Shown here piece after piece: positions 31,401 through 46,200 of a DNA stretch of 64,000 bases. The notes below the pieces were generated by a model. That model was not told where the DNA came from, ran no database searches, and saw only the letters and a program-made list of their open reading frames with translations. Source of the stretch: Diplolepis rosae (Eukaryota; Arthropoda; Insecta; Hymenoptera; Diplolepididae); contig JAPYXD010000047.1 of the NCBI GenBank assembly GCA_030998225.1, positions 186,001 through 250,000 on the forward strand, read 5' to 3'. Each line of letters opens with the position of its first letter. Position 1 is the stretch's first letter. The position numbers were made by a program, and so were the translations under genes.

Positions 31401-34400
31401 TCCATACTGGGGCAGTATTACACTAGTACCGCGCCAACGCTCGACATGAATCACTCCGTCAGCCTCTAGACAGCATTTGGATTCCATACTGGGGCAGTAC
31501 TACACCACTACCGTGCCAACGCTGGGCATAAATCTCTCAGTCAGCCTCTAGACAGCATTTGGACTCCTTACTGGGGCAGTACTATACCAGTACAGTACCA
31601 ACGCTCGACATGAATCCCTCAGTCAGCTTCTAGCCGGCATGAGGACTACATACTGGGGCAGTACTAAACTAGTACCGCGCAAACGCTTGGCATAAATCCC
31701 TCAGTCGGCCTCTAGACAGCATTTGAACTCCATACTGGGGCAGTACTACACCAGTACCGTGCCAAAGCTGGGCATAAATCCCTCAGTCAGCCTCTAGACA
31801 GCATTTGGACTCCACACTGGGGCAGTACTACACCAGCACCGTGCCAACGCTGGGCATAAATCCCTCAGTCAGCCTCTAGACAGCATTTGGACTACATGAT
31901 GGGGCATTACTATACTAGTAACGCGCCAACGCTCGACATGAATCCCTCAGTCAGCCTCTAGCTAGCATTTGGACTCCATAATGGGGCAGTACCACACCAG
32001 TACCGTGCCAACGCTGGGCATAAATCCCTCAGTCAGCCTCTAGACAGCATTTGGACTCTATACTGGGGCAGTACTACACCAGTACCGAGCGAGCGCTCGG
32101 CATAAATCCCTAAGTCCGCTTCTAGCCAGCATCTGGACTCCATACTGGGGCATTACTATACTAGTACCGCGCCAACGCTCGAAATGAATCCCTCAACCAG
32201 CCTCTAGACAGCATTTGGACTCCATACTGGGCCAGTACTACACCAGTACCGCGCGAGCGCTCGACATGAATCCCTCAGTCAGCCTCTAGACAGCATTTGG
32301 ACTCCATACTGGGCAGTACTACACCAGTACCGCGCGAGCGCTCGGCATAAATCCCTAAGTCGGCTTCTAGCCAGCATTTGGACTCCATACTGGGGCATTA
32401 CTATACTAGTACCGCGCCAACGCTCGACATGAATCCCTCAGTCAGCCTCTAGACAGCATTTGGACTCCATACTGGGGCAGTACTACACCAGTACCGCGCG
32501 AGCGCTCGACATGAATCCCTCAGTCAGCCTCTAGACAGCATTTGGACTCCATACTGGGGCAGTACTACACCAGTACCGCGCGAGCGCTCGACATGAATCC
32601 CTCAGTCAGCTTCTGGCCGGCATTTGGACTACATACTGGGGCAGAACTACACTAGTACCGCGCAAACGCTTGGCATAAATCCCTCAGTCGGCCTCTAGAC
32701 AGCATTTGAACTCCATACTGGGGCAGTACTACACCAGTACCGTGCCAAAGCTGGGCATAAATCCCTCAGTCAGCCTCTAGGCAGCATTTGGACTCCATAC
32801 GGGGGCAGTACTATACTAGTACCGTGCCAACGCGTGGCATAAACCCCTAAGTCGGCTTCTAGCCAGAATTTGGACTCCATACTGGGGCAGTACTACACCA
32901 GTACCGCGCCACCGCACGGCATAAATCCCTAAGTCGGCTTCTAGCCAGCATTCGACTCCATACTGGGGCAGTACTACACGAGTCCCACGCCAACGCTCGA
33001 CATGAATCCCTAAGTCGGCTTCTAGCCAGCATTTCGACTCCATACTGCGGCATTACTATACTAGTACCGCGCCAACGCTCGACATGAATCCCTCAGTCAG
33101 CCTCTAGCCAGCATTTGTACTCCATGTTGGGGCATTACTACACCAGTACCGTGCACACGCTGGGCATAAATCCTTCAGTCAACCTCTAGACAGCATTTGG
33201 ACTCCACTCTGGGGCAGTACTACAACAGTACCGTGCCAAAGCTGGGCATAAATCCCTCATTCAGCCTCTAGACAGCATTTGGACTCCATACGGGGGCAGT
33301 ACTATACTAGTACCGTGCCAACGCTTGGCATAAACCCCTAAGTCGGCTTCTAGCCAGCATTTGGACTCCATACTGGTGCAGTACTACACAAGTACCGCGC
33401 GAGCGCACGGCATAAATCCCTAAGTCGGCTTCTAGCCAGCATTGGACTCCATACTGGGGCAGTACTTAACGTGCCCCGCGCCATCGCTCGACATGAATCC
33501 CTAAGTCGGCTTCTAGCCAGCATTTCGACTCCATACTGCGGCATTACTATACTAGTATCGCGCCAACGCTCGACATGAATCCCTCAGTCAGCCTCTAGCC
33601 AGCATTTGGACTCCACAATGGGGCAGTACTACAACAGTACCGTGCCAAAGCTGGGCATAAATTCCTCATTCAGCTTCTAGACAGCATTTGGACTCCATAC
33701 AGGGGCAGTACTACACTAGTACCGCGCAAACGCTGGGCATAAATACCTCAGTCAGCTTCTATACAGCATTTGTACTCCATATTGGGGCAGTACTACACCA
33801 GTACCGTGCACATGCTGGGCATAAATCCTTCAGTCAACCTCTAGACAGCATTTGGACTCCACTCTGGGGCAGTACTACAACAGTACCGTGCCAAAGCTCG
33901 GCAGAAATCCCGCATTCAGCCTCTAGACAGCATTTGGACTCCATACAGGTGAAGTACTATACCAGTACCGAGCCAACGCTTGGCATAAATCCCTAAGTCG
34001 GCTTCTAGCCAGCATTTGGACTCCATACTGGGGCAGTACTACATCAGTACCGCGCGAGCGCACGGCATAAATCCCTAAGTCGGCTTCTAGCCAGCATTCG
34101 ACTCCATACTGGCGCAGTACTACACGAGTCCCGCGCCAACGCTCGAAATGAATCCCTAAGTCGGCTTCTAGCCAGCATTTCGACTCCATACTGCGGCATT
34201 ACTATACTAGTATCGCGCCAACGCTCGACATGAATCCCTCAGTCAGCCTCTAGCCAGAATTTGGACTCCAAAATGTGGCAGTACTACACCAGTACCGTGC
34301 CAAAGCTGGGCATAAATCCCTCAGTCAGCCTCTAGACAGCATTTGGACTCCATACAGGGGCAGTACTACACTAGTACCGCGCCAACGCTCGGCATAAATC

Positions 34401-37400
34401 CCTAAGTCGGCTTCTGGCCAGCATTTGGACTCCATACTGGGGCAGTATTACACTAGTACCGCGCGAACGCTTGGCATAAATCCCTCAGTCAGCATCTAGA
34501 CAGCATTTGAACTCCATACTGGGGCAGTACTACACCACTACCGTGCCAACGCTGGGCATAAATCTCTCAGTCAGCCTCTAGACAGCATTTGGACTCCTTA
34601 CTGGGGCAGTACTATACCAGTACAGTACCAACGCTCGACATGAATCCCTCAGTCAGCTTCTAGCCGGCATGAGGACTACATACTGGGGCAGTACTAAACT
34701 AGTACCGCGCAAACGCTTGGCATAAATCCCTCAGTCGGCCTCTAGACAGCATTTGAACTCCATACTGGGGCAGTACTACACCAGTACCGTGCCAAAGCTG
34801 GGCATAAATCCCTCAGTCAGCCTCTAGACAGCATTTGGACTCCATACTGGGGCAGTACTACACCAGTACCGTGCCAACGCTGGGCATAAATCCCTCAGTC
34901 AGCCTCTAGACAGCATTTGGACTCCATGCTGGGGCATTACTATACTAGTAACGCGCCAACGCTCGACATGAATCCCTCAGTCAGCCTCTAGCTAGCATTT
35001 GGACTCCATAATGGGGCAGTACCACACCAGTACCGTGCCAACGCTGGGCATAAATCCCTCAGTCAGCCTCTAGACAGCATTTGGACTCCATACTGGGGCA
35101 GTACTACACCAGTACCGCGCGAGCGCTCGGCATAAATCCCTAAGTCGGCTTCTAGCCAGCATTTGGACTCCATACTGGGGCATTACTATACTAGTACCGC
35201 GCCAACGCTCGAAATGAATCCCTCAACCAGCCTCTAGACAGCATTTGGACTCCATACTGGGCCAGTACTACACCAGTACCGCGCGAGCGCTCGACATGAA
35301 TCCCTCAGTCAGCCTCTAGACAGCATTTGGACTCCATACTGGGCAGTACTACACCAGTACCGCGCGAGCGCTCGGCATAAATCCCTAAGTCGGCTTCTAG
35401 CCAGCATTTGGACTCCATACTGGGGCAGTACTACACGAGTCCCGCGCCAACGCTCGACATGAAACCCTAAGTCGGCTTCTAGCCAGCATTTGGACTCCAT
35501 ACTGGGGCATTACTACACTAGTACCGCGCCAACGCTCGACATGAATCCCTAAGTCGGCTTCTAGCCAGCATTTCGACTCCATACTGCGGCATTACTATAC
35601 TAGTACCGCGCCAACGCTCGACATGAATCCCTCAGTCAGCCTCTAGCCAGCATTTGGACTCCACAATGGGGCAGTACTACAACAGTACCGTGCCAAAGCT
35701 GGGCATAAATTCCTCATTCAGCTTCTAGACAGCATTTGGACTCCATACAGGGGCAGTACTACACTAGTACCGCGCAAACGCTGGGCATAAATACCTCAGT
35801 CAGCTTCTATACAGCATTTGTACTCCATATTGGGGCAGTACTACACCAGTACCGTGCACATGCTGGGCATAAATCCTTCAGTCAACCTCTAGACAGCATT
35901 TGGACTCCACTCTGGGGCAGTACTACAACAGTACCGTGCCAAAGCTGGGCATAAATCCCGCATTCAGCCTCTAGACAGCATTTGGACTCCATACAGGGGC
36001 AGTACTATACTAGTACCGTGCCAACGCTTGGCATAAACCCGTAAGTCGGCTTCTAGCCAGCATTTGGACTCCATACTGGGGCAGTACTACATCAGTACCG
36101 CGCGAGCGCACGGCATAAATCCCTAAGTCGGCTTCTAGCCAGCATTCGACTCCATACTGGCGCAGTACTACACGAGTCCCGCGCCAACGCTCGAAATGAA
36201 TCCCTAAGTCGGCTTCTAGCCAGCATTTCGACTCCATACTGCGGCATTACTATACTAGTATCGCGCCAACGCTCGACATGAATCCCTCAGTCAGCCTCTA
36301 GGCAGCATTTGGACTCCACACTGGGGCAGTACTACACCAGTACCGTGCCAACGCTGGGCATAAATCCCTCAGTCAGCCTCTAGACAGCATTTGGACTCCA
36401 TACAGGGGCAGTACTACACTAGTACCGCGCCAACGCTCGGCATAAATCCCTAAGTCGGCTTCTGGCCAGCATTTGGACTCCATACTGGGGCAGTATTACA
36501 CTAGTAACGCGCCAACGCTCGACATGAATCACTCCGTCAGCCTCTAGACAGCATTTGGATTCCATACTGGGGCAGTACTACACCACTACCGTGCCAACGC
36601 TGGGCATAAATCTCTCAGTCAGCCCCTAGACAGCATTTGGACTCCTTACTGGGGCAGTACTATACCAGTACAGTACCAACGCTCGACATGAATCCCTCAG
36701 TCAGCTTCTAGCCGGCATGAGGACTACATACTGGGGCAGTACTAAACTAGTACCGCGCAAACGCTTGGCATAAATCCCTCAGTCGGCCTCTAGACAGCAT
36801 TTGAACTCCATACTGGGGCAGTACTACACCAGTACCGTGCCAAAGCTGGGCATAAATCCCTCAGTCAGCCTCTAGACAGCATTTGGACTCCACACTGGGG
36901 CAGTACTACACCAGTACCGCGCGAGCGCTCGGCATAAATCCCTAAGTCGGCTTCTAGCCAGCATTTGGACTCCATACTGGGGCATTACTATACTAGTACC
37001 GCGCCAACGCTCGAAATGAATCCCTCACTCAGCCTCTAGACAGCATTTGGACTCCATTATGGGGCAGTACTACACCAGTACCGCGCGAGCGCTCGACATG
37101 AATCCCTCAGTCAGCCTCTAGACAGCATTTGGACTCCATACTGGGCAGTACTACACCAGTACCGCGCGAGCGCTCGGCATAAATCCCTAAGTCGGCTTCT
37201 AGCCAGCATTTGGACTCCATACTGGGGCATTACTATACTAGTACCGCGCCAACGCTCGACATGAATCCCTCAGTCAGCCTCTAGACAGCATTTGGACTCC
37301 ATACTGGGGCAGTACTACACCAGTACCGCGCGAGCGCTCGACATGAATCCCTCAGTCAGCCTCTAGACAGCATTTGGACTCCATACTGGGGCAGTACTAC

Positions 37401-40400
37401 ACCAGTACCGCGCGAGCGCTCGACATGAATCCCTCAGTCAGCTTCTGGCCGGCATTTGGACTACATACTGGGGCAGAACTACACTAGTACCGCGCAAACG
37501 CTTGGCATAAATCCCTCAGTCGGCCTCTAGACAGCATTTGAACTCCATACTGGGGCAGTACTACACCAGTACCGTGCCAAAGCTGGGCATAAATCCCTCA
37601 GTCAGCCTCTAGACAGCATTTGGACTCCACACTGGGGCAGTACTACACCAGTACCGTGCCAACGCCAGGCATAAATCCCTCAGTCGGCCTCTAGACAGCA
37701 TTTGGAATCCATACTGGGGCAGTACTACACCACTACCGTGCCAACGCTGGGCATAAATCCCTCAGTCAGCCTCTAGACTGCATTTGGACTCCTTACTGGG
37801 GCAGTACTATACCAGTACCGTGCCAACGCTAGACATGAATCTCTCAGTCAGCCTCTAGACAGCATTTGGACTCCATGCTGGGGCATTACTATACTAGTAC
37901 GGCGCAAACGCTTGGCATAAATCCCTCAGTCGGCCTCTAGACAGCATTTGGACTCCATACTGGGGCAGTACTACACTAGTACCGCGCGAACGCTGGGCAT
38001 AAATCCCTCAGTCAGCCTCTATACAGCATTTGACTCCATACTGGGGCAGTACTACACTAGTACCGCGCGAACGCTTGGCATAAATCCCTCAGTCAGCCTC
38101 TAGACAGCATTTGGACTCCACACTGGGGCAGTACCTTACTAGTACCGTGCCAACGCTCGACATGAATCCCTCAGTCAGCCTCTAGACAGCATTTGCACTC
38201 CATACTGGGGCAGTACTACACTAGTACCGCGCCAACGCTCGGCGTAAATCCCTAAGTCGGCTTCTAGCCAGCATTTGACTCCATACTGGGGCAGTACTAT
38301 ACTAGTACCGCGCCAACGCTCGACATGAATCCCTCAGTCAGCCTCTAGCCAGCATTTGGACTCCATACTGGGGCAGTACTATACCAGTACCGTGCCAACG
38401 CTCGACATGAATCCCTCAGTCAGCTTCTAGCCGGCATTTGGACTACATACTGGGGCAGAACTACACTAGTACCGCGCAAACGCTCGACATGAATCCATCA
38501 GTCAGCATCTAGCCAGCATTTGGACTCCATACTGGGCCAGTACTACTCTAGTACCGCGCGAATTCTGGGCATAAATCCCTCAGTCAGCCTCTAGACAGCA
38601 TTTGGACTCCATACTGGGGCAGTACTATACTAGTACCGCGCCAACTCTGGGCATAAATCCCTCATTCAGCCTCTAGACAGCATTTGGACTCCATGCTGGG
38701 GCAGTACTATACTAGTACCGCGCCAACGCTCGACATGAATCCCTCAGTCAGCCTCTAGCCAGCATTTGGACTCCATACTGGGGCAGTACTACACTAGTAC
38801 CGCGCGAACGCTTGGCATAAACCCCTAAGTCGGCTTCTAGCCAGCATTTGGACTCCATACTGGGGCAGTACTACACTAGTACCGCGCCAACGCTTGGCAT
38901 AAATCCCTAAGTCGGTTTCTAGCCAGAATTTGGACTCCATACTGCGGCAGTACTAAACTAGTACCGCGCGAATTCTGGGCATGAATCCGTCAGTCAGCCT
39001 CTAGCCAGCATTTGGACTCCATGCTGGGGCATTACTATACTAGTACCGTGCCAACGCTCGACATGAATCCCTCAGTCAGCTTCTAGCCGGCATTTGGACT
39101 ACATACTGGGGCAGAACTACACTAGTACAGTACCAACGCTCGACATGAATCCATCAGTCAGCATCTAGCCAGCATTTGGACTCCATACTGGGCCAGTACT
39201 ACTCTAGTACCGCGCGAATTCTGGGCATAAATCCCTCAGTCAGCCTCTAGCCAGCATTTGGACTCCATACTGGGGCAGTACTATACCAGTACCGTGCCAA
39301 CGCTCGACATGAATCCCTCAGTCAGCTTCAAGCCGGCATTTGGACTACATACTGGGGCAGTACTATACTAGTACCGCGCCAACGCTCGACATCAATCCCT
39401 CAGTCAGCCTCTAGACAGCATTTGATGTCCATACTGGGGCAGTACTACACCAGTACCGTGCCAAAGCTGGGCATAAATCCCTCAGTCAGCCTCTAGACAG
39501 CATTTGGACTCCACACTGGGGCAGTACCTTACTAGTACCGTGCCAACGCTCGACATGAATCCCTCAGTCAGCCTCTAGCCAGCATTTGGACTCCATACTG
39601 GGGCAGTACTACACTAGTACCGCGCGAACGCTTGGCATAAATCCCTCAGTCGGCCTCTAGACAGCATTTGAACTCCATACTGGGGCAGTACTACACCAGT
39701 ACCGTGCCAACGCTGGGCATAAATACCTCAGTCAGCCTTTAGTCAGCATTTGGACTCCATACTGGGGCACTACCTTACTAGTACCGCGCCAACGCTCGAC
39801 ATGAATCCCTCAGTCAGCCTCTAGCCAGCATTTGGTATCCATACTGGGGCAGTACTACACTTGTACCGCGCGAACGCTTGGCATAAACCCCTAAGTCTGC
39901 TTCTGGCCAGCATTTGGACTCCATACTGGGGCAGTACTACACTAGTACCGCGCGAACGCTTGGCATAAATCCCTCAGTCGGCCTCTAGACAGCATTTGAA
40001 CTCCATACTGGGGCAGTACTACACCAGTACCGTGCCAACGCTGGGCATAAATCCCTCAGTCAGCCTCTAGACAGCATTTGGACTCCATACAGGGGCAGTA
40101 CTAAACGAGTACCGTGCCAACGCTGGGCATAAATCCCTAAGTCGTCTTCTAGCCAGAATTTGGTTTCCATACTGGGGCAGTACTACACCAGTACCGCGCG
40201 TGCGCTCGGCATAAATCCCTAAGTCGGCTTCTAGCCAGCATTTGGACTCCATACTGGGGCAGTACTACACCAGCACCGCGCGAGCGCACGGCATAAATCC
40301 CTAAGTCGGCTTCTAGCCAGCATTTCGACTCCATACTGGGGCAGTACTACACGAGTCCCGCGCCAACGCTCGACATGAATCCCTAAGTCGGCTTCTAGCC

Positions 40401-43212
40401 AGCATTTCGACTCCATACTGCGGCATTACTATACTAGTACCGCGCCAACGCTCGACATGAATCCCTCAGTCAGCTTCTAGCCAGCATTTGTACTCCATAC
40501 TGGGGCAGTACTACACCAGTACCGTGCACACGCTGGGCATAAATCCTTCAGTCAACCTCTAGACAGCATTTGGACTCCACTCTGGGGCAGTACTACAACA
40601 GTACCGTGCCAAAGCTGGGCATAAATCCCTCATTCAGCCTCTAGACAGCATTTGGACTCCATACTGGGGCAGTACTACACTAGTACCGCGCGAACGCTTG
40701 GCATAAATCCCTCAGTCGGCCACTAGACAGCATTTGAACTCCATACTGGGGCAGTACTACACCAGTACCGTGCCAAAGCTGGTCATAAATCCCTCAGTCA
40801 GCCTCTAGACAGCATTTGGAATCCGTGCTGGGGCATTACTATACTAGTAACGCGCCAACGCTCGACATGAATACCTCAGTCAGCCTCCAGCCAGCATTTG
40901 ACTCCATACTGGGGCAGTACTATACTAGTACCGCGCCAACGCTGGGCATAAATACCTCAGTCAGCTTCTATACAGCATTTGACTCCAGACTGGGGCAGTA
41001 CTACACCACTACCGTGCACACGCTGGGCATAAATCCTTCAGTCAGCCTCGAGACATCATTTGGACTCCACACTGGGGCAGTACTACGACAGTAGTGTGCC
41101 AAAGCTGGGCATAAATCCCTCATTCAGCCTCTAGACAGCATTTGGACTCCACACTGGGGCAGTACTATACTAGTACCGCGCCAACGCTGGGCATAAATAC
41201 ATCAGTCAGCTTATAGACAGCATTTGACTCCATACTGGGGCAGTACTACACGAGTACCGCGCCAACGCTCGACATGAATCCCTAAGTCAGCTTCTAGCCA
41301 GCATTTGTACTCCATACTGGGGCAGTACTACACCAGTACCGCGCCAACGCTCGACATGAATCCCTAAGTCATCTTCTATACAGCATTTGACTCCATACTG
41401 GGGCAGTACTATACAAGTACCGCTACAAAGCTCGGAAAAAAACCAAAAGTCTGCTACTAGACAGCATATGGACTCCATACTGGGGAAGTACTACACGAGT
41501 CCCGCGCCAACGCTCGACATGAATCCCTAAGTCGTCTTCTATCCAGCATTTAGACTTCATACGGGCGCAGTACTATACCAGTACCGCGCCACCGCTCGAC
41601 ATGAATCCCTAAGTCATCTTCTATACAGCATTTGACTCCATACTGGGGCAGTACTATACCAGTACCGCGACAACGCTCGGAATAAATCCCTAATTCGGCT
41701 TCTAGCCACCATTTTGACTCCATACTGGGGCAGTACTACACTAGTACCGCGCCAACGCTGGGCATAAATACCTCAGTCAGCTTCTATACAGCATTTGGAC
41801 TCCATACAGGGGCAGTACTACACCAGTACCGTGCACACGCTGGGCATAAATCCTTCAGTCAGCCTCCAGACAGCATTTGTACTCCATAATGGGGCAGTAT
41901 TACACCAGTACCGCTCGTACGTTCGACATGAATCCCTCAGTCAGCCTCTAGACAGCATTTGGACTCCATACTTGGGCAGTACTACACCAGTACCACGCGA
42001 GCGCAAGGCATAAATCCCTAAGTCGGCTTCTAGCCAGCATTCGACTCCATACTGGGGCAGTACTACACGAGTCCCGCGCCAACGCTCGACATGAATCCCT
42101 AAGTCGTCTTCTAGCCAGCATTTAGACTTCATACGGGCGCAGTACTATACCAGTACCGCGCCAACGCTCGACATGAATCCCTCAGTCAGCCGCTAGACAG
42201 CATTTGACTCCATACTGGGCCAGTACTACACGAGTACAGCGCCAAAGCTCGACATGAATCCCTAAGTCAGCTTCTATACAGCATTTGACTCCATACTGGG
42301 GCAGTAATATACTAGTACCGAGCCAACGCTTGGCATAAAAACCTCAGTCAGCTTCTATACAGCATTTGTACTCCATACTGGGGCAGTACTACAGCAGTAC
42401 CGTGCACACGCTGGGCATAAATCCTTCAGTCAGCCTCTAGACAGCATTTGAGCTCCACTCTGGGGCAGTACTACAACAGTACCGCTCGTACGTTCGACAT
42501 GAATCCCTCAGTCAGCCTCTAGACAGCATTTGGACTCCATACTGGGGCAGTACTACACGAGTAGCGCGCCAACGCTTGGCATAATTCCCTCAGTCTGTTT
42601 CTAGCCAGAATTTGGACTCCATACTGGGGCAGTACTACACCAGTACCGTGCACACGCTGGGCATAAATCCTTCAGTCAACCTCTAGACAGCATCTGGACT
42701 CCACTCTGGGGCAGTACTACAACAGTACCGTGCCAAAGCTGGGCATAAATCCCTCATTCAGCCTCTAGACAGCATTTGGACTCCATACGGGGGCAGTACT
42801 ATACTAGTACCGTGCCAACGCTTGGCATAAACCCCTAAGTCGGCTTCTAGCCAGGATTTGGACTCCATACTGGGGCAGTACTACACCAGTACCGTGCCAA
42901 CGCTGGGCATAAATACCTCAGTCAGCTTCTATACAGCATTTGACTCGATCCTGGTGCAGTACTATACTAGTACCGCGCCAACGCTGGGCATAAATCCTTC
43001 AGTCAGCCTCTAGACAGCATTTGTACTCCATAATGGGGCAGTATTACACCAGTACCGCGCACACGCTCGACATGAATCCCTCAGTCAACCTCTAGACAGC
43101 ATTTGGACTCCACTATGGGGCAGTACTACAACAGTACCGTGCCAAAGCTGGGCATAAATCCCTCAGTCAGCCTCTAGACAGCATTTGGACTCCATACGGG
43201 GGCAGTTCTATA

Positions 43213-46200
43213 CTAGTACCGTGCCAACGCTTGGCATAAACCCCTAAGTCGGCTTCTAGCCAGCATTTGGACTCCATACTGGGGCAGTACTACACCAGTA
43301 CCGCGCGAACGCACGGCATAAATCCCTAAGTCGGCTTCTAGCCAGCATTCGACTCCATACTGGGGCAGTACTACACGAGTACCGCGCCAACGCTCGACAT
43401 GAATCCCTAAGTCGGCTTCTAGCCAGCATTTGGACTCCATACTGGGGCATTACTATACTAGTACCGCGCCAACGCTCGACATGAATCCCTCAGTCAGCCT
43501 CTAGACAGCATTTGACTCCATACTGTGGCAGTACTACACTAATACCGCGCGAACGCTTGGCATAAATCCCTAAGTCGGCTTCTAGGCAGCATTTGGACTC
43601 CATACTGGGGCAGTACTACACTAATACCGCGCGAACGCTTGGCATAAACCCCTAAGTCGGCTTCTAGCCAGTATTTGACTCCATACTGGGGCAGTACTAT
43701 ACTAGTACCGCGCCAACGCTGGGCATAAATACCTCTGTCAGCTTCTATACAGCATTTGGACTCCACACTGGGGCAGTACTACAACAGTACCGCTCGTATG
43801 TTCGACATGAATCCCTCAGTCAGCCTCTATACAGCATTTGGACTCCACACTGGGGCAGTACTATACTAGTACCGCGCCAACGCTGGGCATAAATACATCA
43901 GTCAGCTTATAGACAGCATTTGACTCCATACTGGGGCAGTACTACACGAGTCCCGCGCCAACGATCGACATGAATCCCTAAGTCGTCTTCTAGCCAGCAT
44001 TTAGACTTCATACGGGCGCAGTACTATACCAGTACCGCGCCAACGCTCGACATGAATCCCAAAGTCAGCTTCTATACAGCATTTAGACTTCATACTGGGG
44101 CAGTACTATACCAGTACCGCGCCAACGCTCGGAAAAAACCCCTAAGTCGGCTTCTAGCCAGCATTTGGACTCCATACTGGGGCAGTACTACACGAGTCCC
44201 GCGCCAACGCTCGACATGAATCCCTAAGTCGGCTTCTAGCCAGCATTTCGACTTTCATACGGGCGCAGTACTATACCAGTACCGCGCCACCGCTCGACAT
44301 GAATCCCAAAGTCAGCTTCTATACAGCATTTGACGCCAAACAGGGGCAGTACTATACCAGTACCGCGCCAACGCTCGGAATAAATCCCTAATTCGGCTTC
44401 TAGACAGCATTTGGACTCCACACTGGGGCAGTACTATACTAGTACCGCGCCAACGCTGGGCATAAATACATCAGTCAGCTTATAGACAGCATTTGACTCC
44501 ATACTGGGGCAGTACAATACCAATACCGTGCGTGCGCTCTGCATAAATCCGTAAGTCGCCTTCTAGTCAGCATTTGGACTCCATACTGGGGCAGTACTAC
44601 ACCAGTACCGCTGGTACGTTCGACATGAATCCCTCAGTCAGCCTCTAGACAGCATTTGGACTCCATACGGGGGCAGTACTATACTAGTACCGTGCCAACG
44701 CTTGGCATAAACCCCTAAGTCGGCTTCTAGCCAGCATTTGACTCCATACTGGGGCAGTACTATACTAGTACCGCGCCAACGCTGGGCATAAATACCTCTG
44801 TCAGCTTCTATACAGCATTTGGACTCCACACTGGGGCAGTAATACACCAGTACCGTGCACACGCTGGGCATAAATCCTTCAGTCAGCCTTTAGTCAGCAT
44901 TTGGACTCCATACTGGGGCAGTACTACAACAGTACCGCTCGTACGTTCGACATGAATCCCTCAGTCAGCCTCTAGACAGCATTTGGACTCCATACGGGGG
45001 CAGTACTATACTAGTACCGTGCCAACGCTTGGCATAAACCCCTAAGTCGGCTTCTAGCCAGCATTTGTACTCCATACTGGGGCAGTACTACACCAGTACC
45101 GTGCACACGCTGGGCATAAATCCTTCAGTCAGCCTTTAGTCAGCATTTGGACTCCATACTGGGGCAGTACTACAACAGTACCGCTCGTACGTTCGACATG
45201 AATCCCTCAGTCAGCCTCTAGACAGCATTTGGACTCCATACTGGGGCAGTACTACACAAGTACTGCACCAACGCTTGGCATAAATCCCTAAGTCGGCTTC
45301 TAGCCAGCATTTGGACTCCATACTGGGGCAGTACTACACCAGTACCGCGCGAGCGCACGGCATAAATCCCTAAGTCGGCTTCTAGCCAGCATTTCGACTC
45401 CATACTGCGGCATTACTATACTAGTACCGCGCTAACGCTGGGAATAAATCCCTCAGTCAGCCTCTCGCCATCATTTGACTCCATACTGGGGCAGTACTAC
45501 ACCAGTACCGTGCCAACGCTGGGCATAAATACCTCAGTCAGCTTCTATACAGCATTTGACTCGATCCTGGTGCAGTACTATACTAGTACCGCGCCAACGC
45601 TGGGCATAAATCCTTCAGTCAGCCTCTAGACAGCATTTGGACTCCACACAGGGGCAGTACTACACCATAACCGTGTAACGCTGGGCATAAATCCCTCAGT
45701 CAGCCTCTAGCCAGCATTTGGACTCCACACTGGGGCAGTACTACAACAGTACCGTGCCAAAGCTGGGCATAAATCCCTCATTCAGCCTCTAGACAGCATT
45801 TGGACTCCACACTGGGGCAGTACTATACTAGTACCGCGCCAACGCTGGGCATAAATACATCAGTCAGCTTATAGACAGCATTTGACTCCATACTGGGGCA
45901 TTACTATACTAGTACCGCACCAACGCTGGGCATAAATACCTCAGTCAGCTTCTATGCAGCATTTGGACTCCACACAGGGGCAGTACTACACCATAACCGT
46001 GTAACGCTGGGCATAAATCCCTCAGTCAGCCTCTAGCCAGCATTTGGACTCCACACTGGGGCAGTACTACAACAGTACCGTGCCAAAGCTGGGCATAAAT
46101 CCCTCATTCAGCCTCTAGACAGCATTTGGACTCCATACGGGGGCAGTACTATACTAGTACCGTGCCAACGCTTGGCATAAACTCCTAAGTCTGCTTCTAG

